Source of the DNA: Brevundimonas vancanneytii
GTDB lineage: Bacteria > Pseudomonadota > Alphaproteobacteria > Caulobacterales > Caulobacteraceae
Direction: 5' to 3'
Length of the DNA stretch: 5,774 bases
NCBI GenBank assembly: GCA_945874855.1
Contig: CAMCIP010000148.1
Coordinates: 1-5,774 of the forward strand
Each line of letters starts with the position of its first letter. Positions within the stretch are counted from its first letter, which is position 1. The translations under genes and the position numbers were made by a program. Below the pieces are notes generated by a model. That model searched no databases and had not been told where the DNA came from. It saw only the letters and a list, made by a program, of their open reading frames with translations. Below are positions 1-5,638 of this stretch, in pieces.

Positions 1-35
1 GCAATAAGGCAGGTTTGATCCCGCTTCGTTCCGCC

Positions 36-764
36 TCAGCCGACAGCGTGCAGGGCCGCGCCGTGGGCGCGCAGCCAGCGGCGGTGCGGGCGGGGATCGC
101 CGATCAGGCGCTGGACCACGGCCCAATAGGCCGGGCTGTGATCGGCGTGGACCAGATGGGCGACCTCATGGGCGGCCAGATAGTCGAGCACCGCCTCGGG
201 GGCCATGACCACCCGCCAGGAATAGCGAATGGTCCGGGCATGCGGGCTGCACGAGCCCCAGCGGGTACGGGAATCGGTGATGGACAGCCGCACCGGACCC
301 TGGCCGAGGGCGGTGCGGTGCACCTCGGTGCGATCGGTCAGACGGCGGCGCGCCTCGGCCTTCAGCCAGGACAGCACCCGGCGCGAAAAGGCCTCACCCT
401 CGCCCCCCGCACGGATCACCGGGCCGTCATCGGTCTCGACCAGGCGGGCGGCGGCGGCCGTGCCCGTGGCCTCCAGCCGGACCGAACGCCCCGCCATCCC
501 GATGCGCGCGCCGGGCGCCAGGGGCGTCGAGGGCGGTCGCACGGCCAGCCGTTCTGCGATCCACAGGGCCCGGCTTTCGGCGAAGGCCACGGCCTGATCG
601 AGGCCGCGCTCGCTGGGGGCCACGACCACGGCCTCGCCCGCCCGGGCGTCGATCCGCACCGACAGCCGCCGGGCGCGGCGGTTGACCGAAAGGCGCAGGA
701 TCAGCGGCGGACGGCCCGGGGCCGTGCCCTCAAGCTGCAGCCGCTGGCCGTCGCGATACCGCAT
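36..764 (-). CDS. YgjP-like (DUF45) zinc metallopeptidase-domain protein
   Basis: Predicted soluble zinc metalloprotein of the YgjP/DUF45 family, related to SprT/WSS1-type peptidases. The substrate is unknown. About 242 residues from the ATG at 764. An N-terminal beta-rich part (residues 20-50, VNRRARRLSVRID) is followed by the family signature RTRWGSC at 167-172 and the active site HEVAH at 199-203, with H209 in the HADHSPAYW stretch as the likely third zinc ligand; E200 would be the catalytic base. The first 49 codons of the longer open frame (up to 911) read as Ser/Thr/Arg-rich shadow of phaZ, so I reject that start. ATG 764 has a weak GGGG element upstream; ATG 776 is an equally possible start four residues longer. 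The start lies inside the end of phaZ (35-bp overlap), suggesting translational coupling. There is no signal peptide. Family assignment is firm; biological role is not known. Confidence 0.88.
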   Translation of the reverse strand: MRYRDGQRLQLEGTAPGRPPLILRLSVNRRARRLSVRIDARAGEAVVVAPSERGLDQAVAFAESRALWIAERLAVRPPSTPLAPGARIGMAGRSVRLEATGTAAAARLVETDDGPVIRAGGEGEAFSRRVLSWLKAEARRRLTDRTEVHRTALGQGPVRLSITDSRTRWGSCSPHARTIRYSWRVVMAPEAVLDYLAAHEVAHLVHADHSPAYWAVVQRLIGDPRPHRRWLRAHGAALHAVG

Positions 765-2010
765 GGGCCGCCCCATTGGCCGAGATGAAGTCGCGGATCC
801 GCGGATAGATGTCGTCGCGGAACCGGCGGCCGTTGAAGACGCCATAGTGGCCGACGTCCGGGTTGACATAGAGGACGCGCCGATCGTCGGGGATCGCGGT
901 GCACAGCCCATGGGCGGCCTGGGTCTGGCCGACGCCGGAGATGTCGTCCTTCTCGCCCTCGACGGTCATCAGGCCGATGTCGGTGATCGCGGCGGGATCG
1001 ACCCGGCGGCCGCGATGTTCCAGCAGGCCGCGCGGCAGCAGGTGCTGCTGGAAGACGATGTCGATGGTCTGGAGATAGAACTCCTCGGTCAGGTCCAGGA
1101 CCGAGAGATATTCGTCGTAGAATTCCGCATGCTTGTCGGCGGCGTCGCCGTCGCCGCGGACCAGGTTGTCGAAATACTCATGATGGGCGTCGCGGTGGCG
1201 GTCCTCATTCATCGACATGAAGCTGTAGAGCTGGACGAAGCCCGGATAGACGCGGCGGCCGATCCCCGGATAGGGCGGGGGCACGGTGTGGATCATGTTG
1301 GACCGGAACCAGGCAAAGGGCCGGGCCTCGGCCAGCTGGTTCGTCACCGTCGGCGACAGGCGCGCATCGATCGGCGAGCCCATGAAGGTCATCGAGGCCG
1401 GGCGGCACGGATCGCCGTCCTCGGCCATCAGGGCCACCGCCGCCAGCACGGGCGGGCCCGGCTGGCAGACGCCGACGACATGCACGCCGGGGCCCATCTC
1501 GGTGAGCATCTGCCGGACGTGGTCGATGTAGTCGAAGAAGTCGAACCGCCCCTCCAGCATCGGCACCTGACGCGCGTTGATCCAGTCGGTGACGTAGACG
1601 TCATGGTCCTGCAGGAAGCCTTCGACCGTGCCGCGCAGCAGGGTGGCGTAGTGGCCCGACAGGGGCGCCACGATCAGCACCGACGGCGCATCCACGGGCT
1701 TGCCGGCCCGCTTGAGGTCCACGGGGTTGCGGGCGAAGCGCACCAGCCGGCACCAGGGCGAGGCCCACACCGTCTCCTGCTCGGTGCGGACGGGCAGGCC
1801 GTCGACCGTGATCACCTCCAGCCCCCAGGCCGGCTTGCCATAGCGGCGGGTCAGCCCCTCGAACACCTCGGCGGCAGCCGCGGCGCTGCGCCCCATCAGG
1901 GTCCCGGCGGCGGGGTTGAACGGAGAGGACCAGAAGGTCCGGGCGGCCTGGGCGCCGAGCCGGAAGGGCGCGGCACCGTAGTAGGCCAGCTCATGTAGGG
2001 AATACAGCAT
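730..2010 (-). CDS. phaZ: Intracellular polyhydroxybutyrate depolymerase (PhaZ1 type)
   Basis: Cytoplasmic, granule-associated depolymerase that hydrolyses native (amorphous) poly-3-hydroxybutyrate to 3-hydroxybutyrate oligomers. The 426-residue protein has an alpha/beta-hydrolase fold with cysteine instead of serine as nucleophile: VGVCQPG places Cys182 in a lipase-box-like turn. Asp355 (EGEKDD) and His388 (DVGHYGVF) complete the triad. These positions nearly coincide with the Cys183/Asp355/His388 triad I recall for Ralstonia eutropha PhaZ1, supporting both family and start. The N-terminus MLYSLHELAYYG is typical of the family. I chose ATG 2010 because AGGA sits five bases upstream; the open frame runs 14 codons further to 2052, but that part overlaps a structured leader. 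There is no export signal, as expected for an intracellular enzyme. It lies 80 bp downstream of senC on the same strand and overlaps the metallopeptidase gene. No PHA synthase, phasin or phaR is in the window. Confidence 0.95.
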   Translation of the reverse strand: MLYSLHELAYYGAAPFRLGAQAARTFWSSPFNPAAGTLMGRSAAAAAEVFEGLTRRYGKPAWGLEVITVDGLPVRTEQETVWASPWCRLVRFARNPVDLKRAGKPVDAPSVLIVAPLSGHYATLLRGTVEGFLQDHDVYVTDWINARQVPMLEGRFDFFDYIDHVRQMLTEMGPGVHVVGVCQPGPPVLAAVALMAEDGDPCRPASMTFMGSPIDARLSPTVTNQLAEARPFAWFRSNMIHTVPPPYPGIGRRVYPGFVQLYSFMSMNEDRHRDAHHEYFDNLVRGDGDAADKHAEFYDEYLSVLDLTEEFYLQTIDIVFQQHLLPRGLLEHRGRRVDPAAITDIGLMTVEGEKDDISGVGQTQAAHGLCTAIPDDRRVLYVNPDVGHYGVFNGRRFRDDIYPRIRDFISANGAAHAVSRRPAAAA

Positions 2011-2025
2011 CGAGATCCTGAAGAG

Positions 2026-2070
2026 GCCCTGCCTCGTTGTGCAGGGCAGCATAGAACGCGTCGCCCTGCA
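2026..2070 (-). promoter_or_regulatory. phaZ leader with three alternating complementary arms
   Basis: Between senC and phaZ the 7-mer GCAGGGC and its complement alternate three times on the phaZ strand: GCAGGGC (2069-2063), GCCCTGC (2047-2041), GCAGGGC (2032-2026). Arms 1 and 2 form an 8-bp stem (with the flanking T/A pair) and a 15-nt loop. Arms 2 and 3 form a 7-bp stem with an 8-nt loop, ending six bases before the AGGA ribosome site. The two stems are mutually exclusive, which could make a leader switch or a repeated operator. No U-run follows, so it does not look like a standard terminator for senC. A GATAAT hexamer lies upstream (plus 2073-2080 region) without a convincing -35. Function is inference. 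Confidence 0.4.
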
Positions 2071-2090
2071 AAAGGATTATCGGGCCGTCG

Positions 2091-2738
2091 TCAGCCCCGC
2101 GCCCGTACCGCCCGGATCATGCGCGCCGCAGCCTCCGGCCCCTGCTGGTGGTTCAGGCTGACGCGCGACCGGCCATCGGGCCCCATCAGCCAGATCGCCA
2201 GCGAATGGTTCATCGTATAGGCCTCGCCTTCGCCGACCTTCTCATAGACCACGGCATAGGCCTTCGCGGCCGCCGCGATCTGTTCGGGTGTGCCGGTCAG
2301 GCCGACGACGCCGGGCGGAAAGCCCTCGCTGTCGAGATAGGCCTTCATCTCCGCCGGTCCGTCGCGCCCGGGGTCGACGGTGATGAAGACGAACTGCAGA
2401 TCCTTGCCCTGGTCGCCCAGCTCGCGCCGCGTCGCCTCCAGCATGGCCAGGGTGGTCGGGCAGTAGTCGGGGCAGAAGGTGAAGCCGAAGAACACCAGGC
2501 TCCAGCGCCCCTCCAGCATGGCCTCTGTCACCGGGCGGCCGTTCTGGTCAGTCAGGGTAAAGGGACCGCCGACAAGGGGCTGATCCTCCGACGCCGCGAC
2601 GTAGGAGGTGCCGGCCGACCCCGCACCCGCCGTGCCCGCCCGGTCGCGCGCCCCGACCACCATGACGGTGATCAGCGCCAGGGCCAGCGCCATGCCGCAC
2701 ACGGCGGCGGCGAACAGGATGACGGTGCGGCGCGGCAT
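2091..2738 (-). CDS. senC: SCO1/SenC family copper chaperone for cytochrome oxidase assembly
   Basis: Membrane-anchored, periplasm-facing thioredoxin-fold protein that delivers copper to the CuA site of cytochrome c oxidase (or supports cbb3 assembly in relatives) and may act as a thiol reductant. The 215-residue protein has one N-terminal membrane segment (about residues 6-28), an Ala/Gly-rich linker, then the Sco domain. Copper ligands are visible: Cys89 and Cys93 in FTFCPDYCP, and His178 in TMNHSLAIWL. The conserved FITVDPGRD stretch (118-126) is present. There is no lipobox, so it is probably a transmembrane anchor rather than a lipoprotein. ATG 2738 is preceded by GGAGG at good spacing. 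It is divergent from regB with a very short shared upstream region, as senC is in Rhodobacter; it could equally be labelled prrC or sco1. Confidence 0.94.
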   Translation of the reverse strand: MPRRTVILFAAAVCGMALALALITVMVVGARDRAGTAGAGSAGTSYVAASEDQPLVGGPFTLTDQNGRPVTEAMLEGRWSLVFFGFTFCPDYCPTTLAMLEATRRELGDQGKDLQFVFITVDPGRDGPAEMKAYLDSEGFPPGVVGLTGTPEQIAAAAKAYAVVYEKVGEGEAYTMNHSLAIWLMGPDGRSRVSLNHQQGPEAAARMIRAVRARG

Positions 2739-2798
2739 CGCGGCCCTCCGGGCTCGTGGGACGGTTCGCGCCGGTCTATAGGGGGCCGGTGACCCCCT
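2739..2798. promoter_or_regulatory. Short divergent senC/regB control region with hairpin at regB start
   Basis: Only about 50 bp separate the senC ATG (2738) from the likely regB GTG (2789), so both promoters must overlap here or lie within the opposite gene. On the minus strand TATAGA (around 2779-2774) is a possible senC -10, with no good -35. On the plus strand AGGGGG (2780-2785) can pair with CCCCCT (2793-2798), a 6-bp stem whose 7-base loop holds the GTG start codon at 2789. The stem also contains the only purine-rich ribosome site. Promoter calls are weak; the inverted repeat is read directly. Confidence 0.35.
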
Positions 2799-4276
2799 TG
2801 GAAGCCGACGTCTCGACGCAACAGGACCCCGTGGCCGAGGGACTGAGAGGTCTCGGCCGGCATGACCTGGCCCGGCGTGGCCGGGGTCTGTCGCTGCGGA
2901 CCCTGATCATCCTGCGCTGGATGGCGGTGGCGGGTCAGAGCGCCACCATCATCGTGGCCACGGGGATCCTGCATTTCGACCTGCCTCTGCTGGCCTGCAC
3001 TGCGGTGATCGCGGCCGGCGCCGCCTTCAACCTGCTGGCGGCGGCCCGGCTGAAGGCGTCAGAGCCCCAGCCCGCCGACGGTCTGGGCACGGCCCTGCAC
3101 CTCGGCTTCGACATCCTGCAGCTCAGCCTGCTTCTGGGCCTCACAGGGGGGCTGCAGAACCCCTTCTGCCTGCTGCTGGTGGCCCCCGTGACGGTGGCGG
3201 CCGCCTCCCTGCCGGCACGTCAGGCCCTGGTGCTGGGCGGCATGGTGCTGCTGGCGGCCGCCGCTCTGTTTCACTGGTCCATGCCCCTGCCCTGGGCGGC
3301 CGGGACGGAGTTGAACCTGCCGCCGCTGTATCGCTTCGGCATCGGTCTGGCGCTGGCGACGGGCGTGATCTTCACCGCCACCTATGCCTGGCGGGTGGCC
3401 ACGGACGCCGAGAAGCTTGAACTGGCCCTGGCGACGACCCAGGACGTGCTGCAGCGCGAACAGAGACTGGCGGCCCTGGGCGGTTTGGCGGCGGCGGCGG
3501 CGCACGAACTGGGCACGCCTCTGGCCACCATCCAGGTGGTGGCCAAGGAGATGCAGCGCGCGGCGGCCGGCGACGCGGCCCTGGCCGAGGACGCCGCCCT
3601 GATCCTGCAGCAGGCCGAGCGCTGCCGCGACATCCTCAAACGCCTGTCGCAGCGGCCGGAAGACGATGGCGCCCTGACCGCCGCCGTCGAGTTGCGCGCC
3701 CTGCTCGAGGAGGTGGTCGAACCGCATCGGGGGTTCGATCTGGACTTCCAGGTTGCCGTGCGGACCCGGTCCGGAGAGCGGCCGCCGCAGGTGCGCCGCC
3801 TGCCCGAGGTGGTCCACGGCCTGTCCTCCCTGGTCGAGAACGCCGCCGACTTCGCCGCCGCGGCCGTGCGGATCGAGGCGGTCGTCGATGCGGGCTGGAT
3901 CGAGATATCCGTGCTGGACGACGGGCCCGGTTTCGCCTCCGACATCCTGCCGTGGCTGGGCGAGCCCTATGTCACCAGCCGCCCCCAGGGCAAGGCGCGC
4001 CGCGCCCTGGCGGCCCAGATCACCGCCGCTGCGGGGGCTGCGGCCTCGGCCCGCCGCGGGCGCAAGGACAGGGCCCCGGCCGCCGTGCCGACGCCGGTGG
4101 CGCCCAGTCAGGGCGGCATGGGACTGGGCTTCTTCATCGCCCGCACCCTGCTGGAGCGCAGCGGTGGACAGGTCTCGGTCGGCTCGGCGGAGGCCGCGCC
4201 CGAGCCCATGAAGGGCGCCCGCGTCACCGTGCGCTGGTCGCGACCGGCGCTCGAAGTGTCGCACCGTGACGTCTGA
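2789..4276 (+). CDS. regB: RegB/PrrB/ActS family redox-sensing histidine kinase
   Basis: Inner-membrane sensor kinase that responds to respiratory redox state (quinone pool and a reactive cysteine) and phosphorylates RegA. With a GTG start at 2789 it has 495 residues. Six hydrophobic segments lie near 36-61, 64-87, 101-119, 126-141, 144-163 and 180-201. The conserved quinone-associated GGLQNPF motif is at 120-126. The H-box AAAHELGTPLA has phospho-acceptor His239; Cys279 in ERCRDIL matches the redox cysteine of Rhodobacter RegB (Cys265 there). N-box ENAAD (Asn351), G1 box DDGPGF (377-382) and G2 box GGMGLGF (442-448) are intact. Residues 400-441, between YVTSRP and the G2 box, are an Ala/Arg/Lys/Pro-rich insertion longer than I expect. 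The start is uncertain: GTG 2756 gives 506 residues but has no ribosome site, and TTG 2798 is also in frame. The regA start follows 51 bp after the stop. Confidence 0.93.
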   Translation: MTPLEADVSTQQDPVAEGLRGLGRHDLARRGRGLSLRTLIILRWMAVAGQSATIIVATGILHFDLPLLACTAVIAAGAAFNLLAAARLKASEPQPADGLGTALHLGFDILQLSLLLGLTGGLQNPFCLLLVAPVTVAAASLPARQALVLGGMVLLAAAALFHWSMPLPWAAGTELNLPPLYRFGIGLALATGVIFTATYAWRVATDAEKLELALATTQDVLQREQRLAALGGLAAAAAHELGTPLATIQVVAKEMQRAAAGDAALAEDAALILQQAERCRDILKRLSQRPEDDGALTAAVELRALLEEVVEPHRGFDLDFQVAVRTRSGERPPQVRRLPEVVHGLSSLVENAADFAAAAVRIEAVVDAGWIEISVLDDGPGFASDILPWLGEPYVTSRPQGKARRALAAQITAAAGAAASARRGRKDRAPAAVPTPVAPSQGGMGLGFFIARTLLERSGGQVSVGSAEAAPEPMKGARVTVRWSRPALEVSHRDV

Positions 4277-4282
4277 CACTTG

Positions 4283-4314
4283 CGTCCGTCTGCGGACGGA
4301 CCGACATGCGCATG
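4283..4314 (+). promoter_or_regulatory. Intercistronic inverted repeats between regB and regA
   Basis: Two perfect inverted repeats sit in the 51-bp gap before regA. CGTCCG (4283-4288) pairs with CGGACG (4293-4298) around a TCTG loop, a 6-bp GC-rich hairpin. The 10-bp palindrome CATGCGCATG occupies 4305-4314, directly next to the AGGAG ribosome site of regA (4316-4320). They may set the relative expression of kinase and regulator, or mark a RegA-type operator (RegA sites are GC-rich with GCG/CGC half-sites). No U-run follows, so termination is unlikely. Function is inference. Confidence 0.35.
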
Positions 4315-4327
4315 CAGGAGAACAGAG

Positions 4328-4882
4328 ATGCCCGAAGCCGACGCCCGCGTAGCCGCCCTGGCCGACAAGACCCTGTTGCTGCTCGACGATGACCAGGCCC
4401 TGCGCACCCGTCTTGGCCGCGCCCTGGAAGGCCGCGGCTTCGAGGTGACCACCGCCGGATCGGTCTCTGAGGCGCATGACCGGTTGCGCGAGGCGGCCCC
4501 CGCCTTTGCCGTGCTGGACATGCGGCTGGAGGACGGCAACGGACTGAAGGTGGTCGAGGCCATCCGCGAGCGGCGCGACGATTCCCGCATCGTCATGCTG
4601 ACCGGCTATGGCGCGATCGCCACCGCCGTGGCCGCGGTCAAGGCCGGCGCCGTCGACTATCTGCAGAAGCCGGCCGACGCCGATGATGTGGTCAAGGCCC
4701 TGCTGGCCTCGGGCGACCAGCCCGAGCCGCCGGACAATCCCATGAGCGCCGACCGCGTGCGCTGGGAGCACATCCAGCGCGTCTATGAGCTGTGCGACCA
4801 CAACGTCTCGGAGACGGCGCGGCGGCTGGGCATGCACCGCCGGACGCTGCAACGGATCCTGGCGAAGCGGGCTCCGCGGTGA
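4328..4882 (+). CDS. regA: RegA/PrrA/ActR family response regulator (Fis-type HTH)
   Basis: Cytoplasmic DNA-binding response regulator, partner of RegB, a global regulator of respiration and other redox-linked genes in alphaproteobacteria. The 184-residue protein equals the usual RegA length. The receiver domain (about 14-125) has acidic residues Asp20-Asp22, phospho-acceptor Asp64 in VLDMRLEDG, Thr92 in MLTGYG and Lys114 in LQKPAD. A proline linker (PEPPDNPM, 132-139) leads to the Fis-like helix-turn-helix (about 150-180). The C-terminus, including VSETARRLGMHRR and LQRILAKRAPR, is the nearly invariant RegA ending, so DNA specificity is probably conserved. ATG 4328 is fixed by AGGAG at 4316-4320, seven bases upstream; the open frame reaching back to 4280 encodes unrelated sequence. 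It is likely cotranscribed with regB, and may also have its own signals in the repeat-rich gap. Confidence 0.96.
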   Translation: MPEADARVAALADKTLLLLDDDQALRTRLGRALEGRGFEVTTAGSVSEAHDRLREAAPAFAVLDMRLEDGNGLKVVEAIRERRDDSRIVMLTGYGAIATAVAAVKAGAVDYLQKPADADDVVKALLASGDQPEPPDNPMSADRVRWEHIQRVYELCDHNVSETARRLGMHRRTLQRILAKRAPR

Positions 4883-4920
4883 GGGGTAGGCTGAGAGGGT
4901 CGTGCGTTTTTCCCTCGCCG

Positions 4921-4932
4921 TCAGGGCCCTGA
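4921..4932. repeat. 12-bp perfect palindrome downstream of regA
   Basis: TCAGGGCCCTGA is identical to its reverse complement and lies 38 bp after the regA stop. A weak GAGGG (4895-4899) and CCCTC (4912-4916) pair lies just before it, enclosing a short T-run. It could assist transcription end or be a protein site. Apart from this and the repeat element at 4946-5117, the gap 4883-5151 holds no credible gene. Confidence 0.3.
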
Positions 4933-4945
4933 TCTGGCCGCAGCA

Positions 4946-5117
4946 GGTTCATCACCAAGGACACCAAGACAAAGCACTAAGGAGACAAAGGGACCGAGGG
5001 TGTGGCGCCGCAGGCGTTCATGCTTTCCTAGGCGGTGAGGCGCTGCGCGCGACGCGGCGCATCATCTCTTCGTGTCCTTGGTGATTTTTTCTTCCTTGGT
5101 GTCCTTGGTGATGAACC
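4946..5117. repeat. 172-bp inverted-repeat element made of 9-mer (CACCAAGGA/TCCTTGGTG) units
   Basis: The outer arms are a 23-bp perfect inverted repeat: 4946-4968 (starts GGTTCATCACC) and 5095-5117 (ends GGTGATGAACC). Further in, 4975-4990 and 5068-5083 pair imperfectly (13 of 16). Within the right arm the 9-mer TCCTTGGTG occurs at 5075, 5093 and 5102, with a degenerate unit at 5066 and a T-rich unit at 5084, all in exact 9-base register. The left arm has CACCAAGGA at 4953 and decaying copies to about 4992. The centre (about 4993-5065) is GC-rich and non-coding. It sits between the convergent ends of regA and mmcB. Similar CACCAAGGACAC-type intergenic repeats occur in many environmental bacterial genomes in my recollection; I know no established name or function. 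Confidence 0.75.
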
Positions 5118-5151
5118 CGCCCACGCCCGACCCGGACCGCACGCCTGACGC

Positions 5152-5598
5152 CTACCCCTTCAGCGCCCGCATCGCGCCCAGCCGCCCGAACGCCAGCGTC
5201 AGCGCCTTGCGCCGCGCGGGCGCCAGGGGGCGCACCGTCGCCTCGCGCACCACCGCCCCGCCGAAGCCGTCGGCGACGATCAGGCCGCACTCCTCGCCGA
5301 TCAGGTCCAGGGGGAAGCCCGGCTCCACGGCGAAATAGAGGGCGTCGCAGAAGGGCCCGTATTCGTGCCATTTGCGGTCGCAGCGGAAGTCCTCGACGCC
5401 CGACTTGACCTCGACGATGACGATCTCGCCGCGCGGCCCCAGGGCCATGACGTCGGCGCGGCGGCCATTGGGCAGGCCCACCTCCAGCAGGGGCGCATGG
5501 CCCATGTCCACCAGCAGCCGCGCCGCCCCCCGCGTCACCGCCCGGGTCGTCTCCGGACGCGAGAAGACGAGATCGATCTGAAGCGCCGCGGCGGCCAT
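5152..5598 (-). CDS. mmcB: MmcB family DNA repair protein (PD-(D/E)XK nuclease-like)
   Basis: Predicted nuclease-like DNA repair protein of the MmcB family, SOS-induced and linked to mitomycin C resistance in Caulobacter crescentus. The 148-residue protein has a helical N-terminus (TTRAVTRGAARLL, 17-29), then a compact restriction-endonuclease-like core: Glu39 in LLEVGLP, Asp49 in GRRADV, and Glu63-x-Lys65 in IVEVKSG, the D-x13-E-x-K pattern of PD-(D/E)XK enzymes. DFRCDRKW (70-77) and the following DALYFAV strand are family-typical. There is no signal peptide or membrane segment. ATG 5598 is the only sensible start. No Shine-Dalgarno is visible upstream and the promoter abuts the codon, so the mRNA may be leaderless. 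A LexA operator lies 10 bp upstream. The preceding minus-strand gene ends 40 bp away. The nuclease activity is inferred from motifs. Confidence 0.92.
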   Translation of the reverse strand: MAAAALQIDLVFSRPETTRAVTRGAARLLVDMGHAPLLEVGLPNGRRADVMALGPRGEIVIVEVKSGVEDFRCDRKWHEYGPFCDALYFAVEPGFPLDLIGEECGLIVADGFGGAVVREATVRPLAPARRKALTLAFGRLGAMRALKG

Positions 5599-5604
5599 GG
5601 CCGC

Positions 5605-5633
5605 ATATGTTCCGGTTGTGTTCCGATGGTCAA
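5605..5633 (-). promoter_or_regulatory. Probable mmcB promoter (-35 TTGACC, -10 near ACATAT)
   Basis: On the minus strand TTGACC (5633-5628) resembles a -35 element and is followed after 17 bases by ACATAT (5610-5605; CATATG in the next register). The -10 is a poor match to consensus. Transcription would begin at or next to the mmcB ATG (5598), explaining the lack of a ribosome binding site. The spacer is almost entirely occupied by the LexA box. Confidence 0.45.
5609..5623. promoter_or_regulatory. LexA operator (SOS box, GTTC-N7-GTTC) of mmcB
   Basis: Plus strand reads GTTC-CGGTTGT-GTTC, an exact match to the alphaproteobacterial/Caulobacter LexA direct-repeat motif GTTC-N7-GTTC. It ends 10 bp before the mmcB start codon and lies between the candidate -35 and -10, where bound LexA would block RNA polymerase. 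Downstream gene identity (an SOS-regulated family) independently supports the call. Confidence 0.88.
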
Positions 5634-5638
5634 TGGGC

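Noticed and set aside
1..35. End of a plus-strand gene (TAA at 5-7)
   Set aside because: Only a single codon precedes the stop within the window, so nothing supports it.
765..911. N-terminal extension of the DUF45 protein (to ATG 911)
   Set aside because: The added 49 residues are Ser/Thr-rich and read out of frame through the phaZ coding region; family similarity begins after 764.
682..1998. Long plus-strand open frame (438 codons) opposite phaZ
   Set aside because: Its product is Gly/Arg/His/Asp-rich with no recognisable domain, and the opposite strand encodes a complete PhaZ with an intact triad. Long antisense frames are expected in DNA this GC-rich.
3059..4852. 597-codon minus-strand open frame opposite regB and regA
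   Set aside because: It spans two well-recognised genes, is low-complexity (Gln/Gly/His/Arg-rich), and has no known motif; it is a shadow of high GC codon usage.
4895..4916. Rho-independent terminator for regA
   Set aside because: GAGGG/CCCTC gives only five pairs with a 12-base loop, and the T-run is inside the loop instead of after the stem.
4946..5117. CRISPR array
   Set aside because: The repeated units are 9 bases, mostly contiguous and inverted across the element; there are no regular spacers and no cas genes.
4902..5371. Small open frames on both strands containing HHQGHQ-type peptides
   Set aside because: These peptides are translations of the CACCAAGGA 9-mer repeat. One runs antisense through mmcB. 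There is no ribosome site or domain support.
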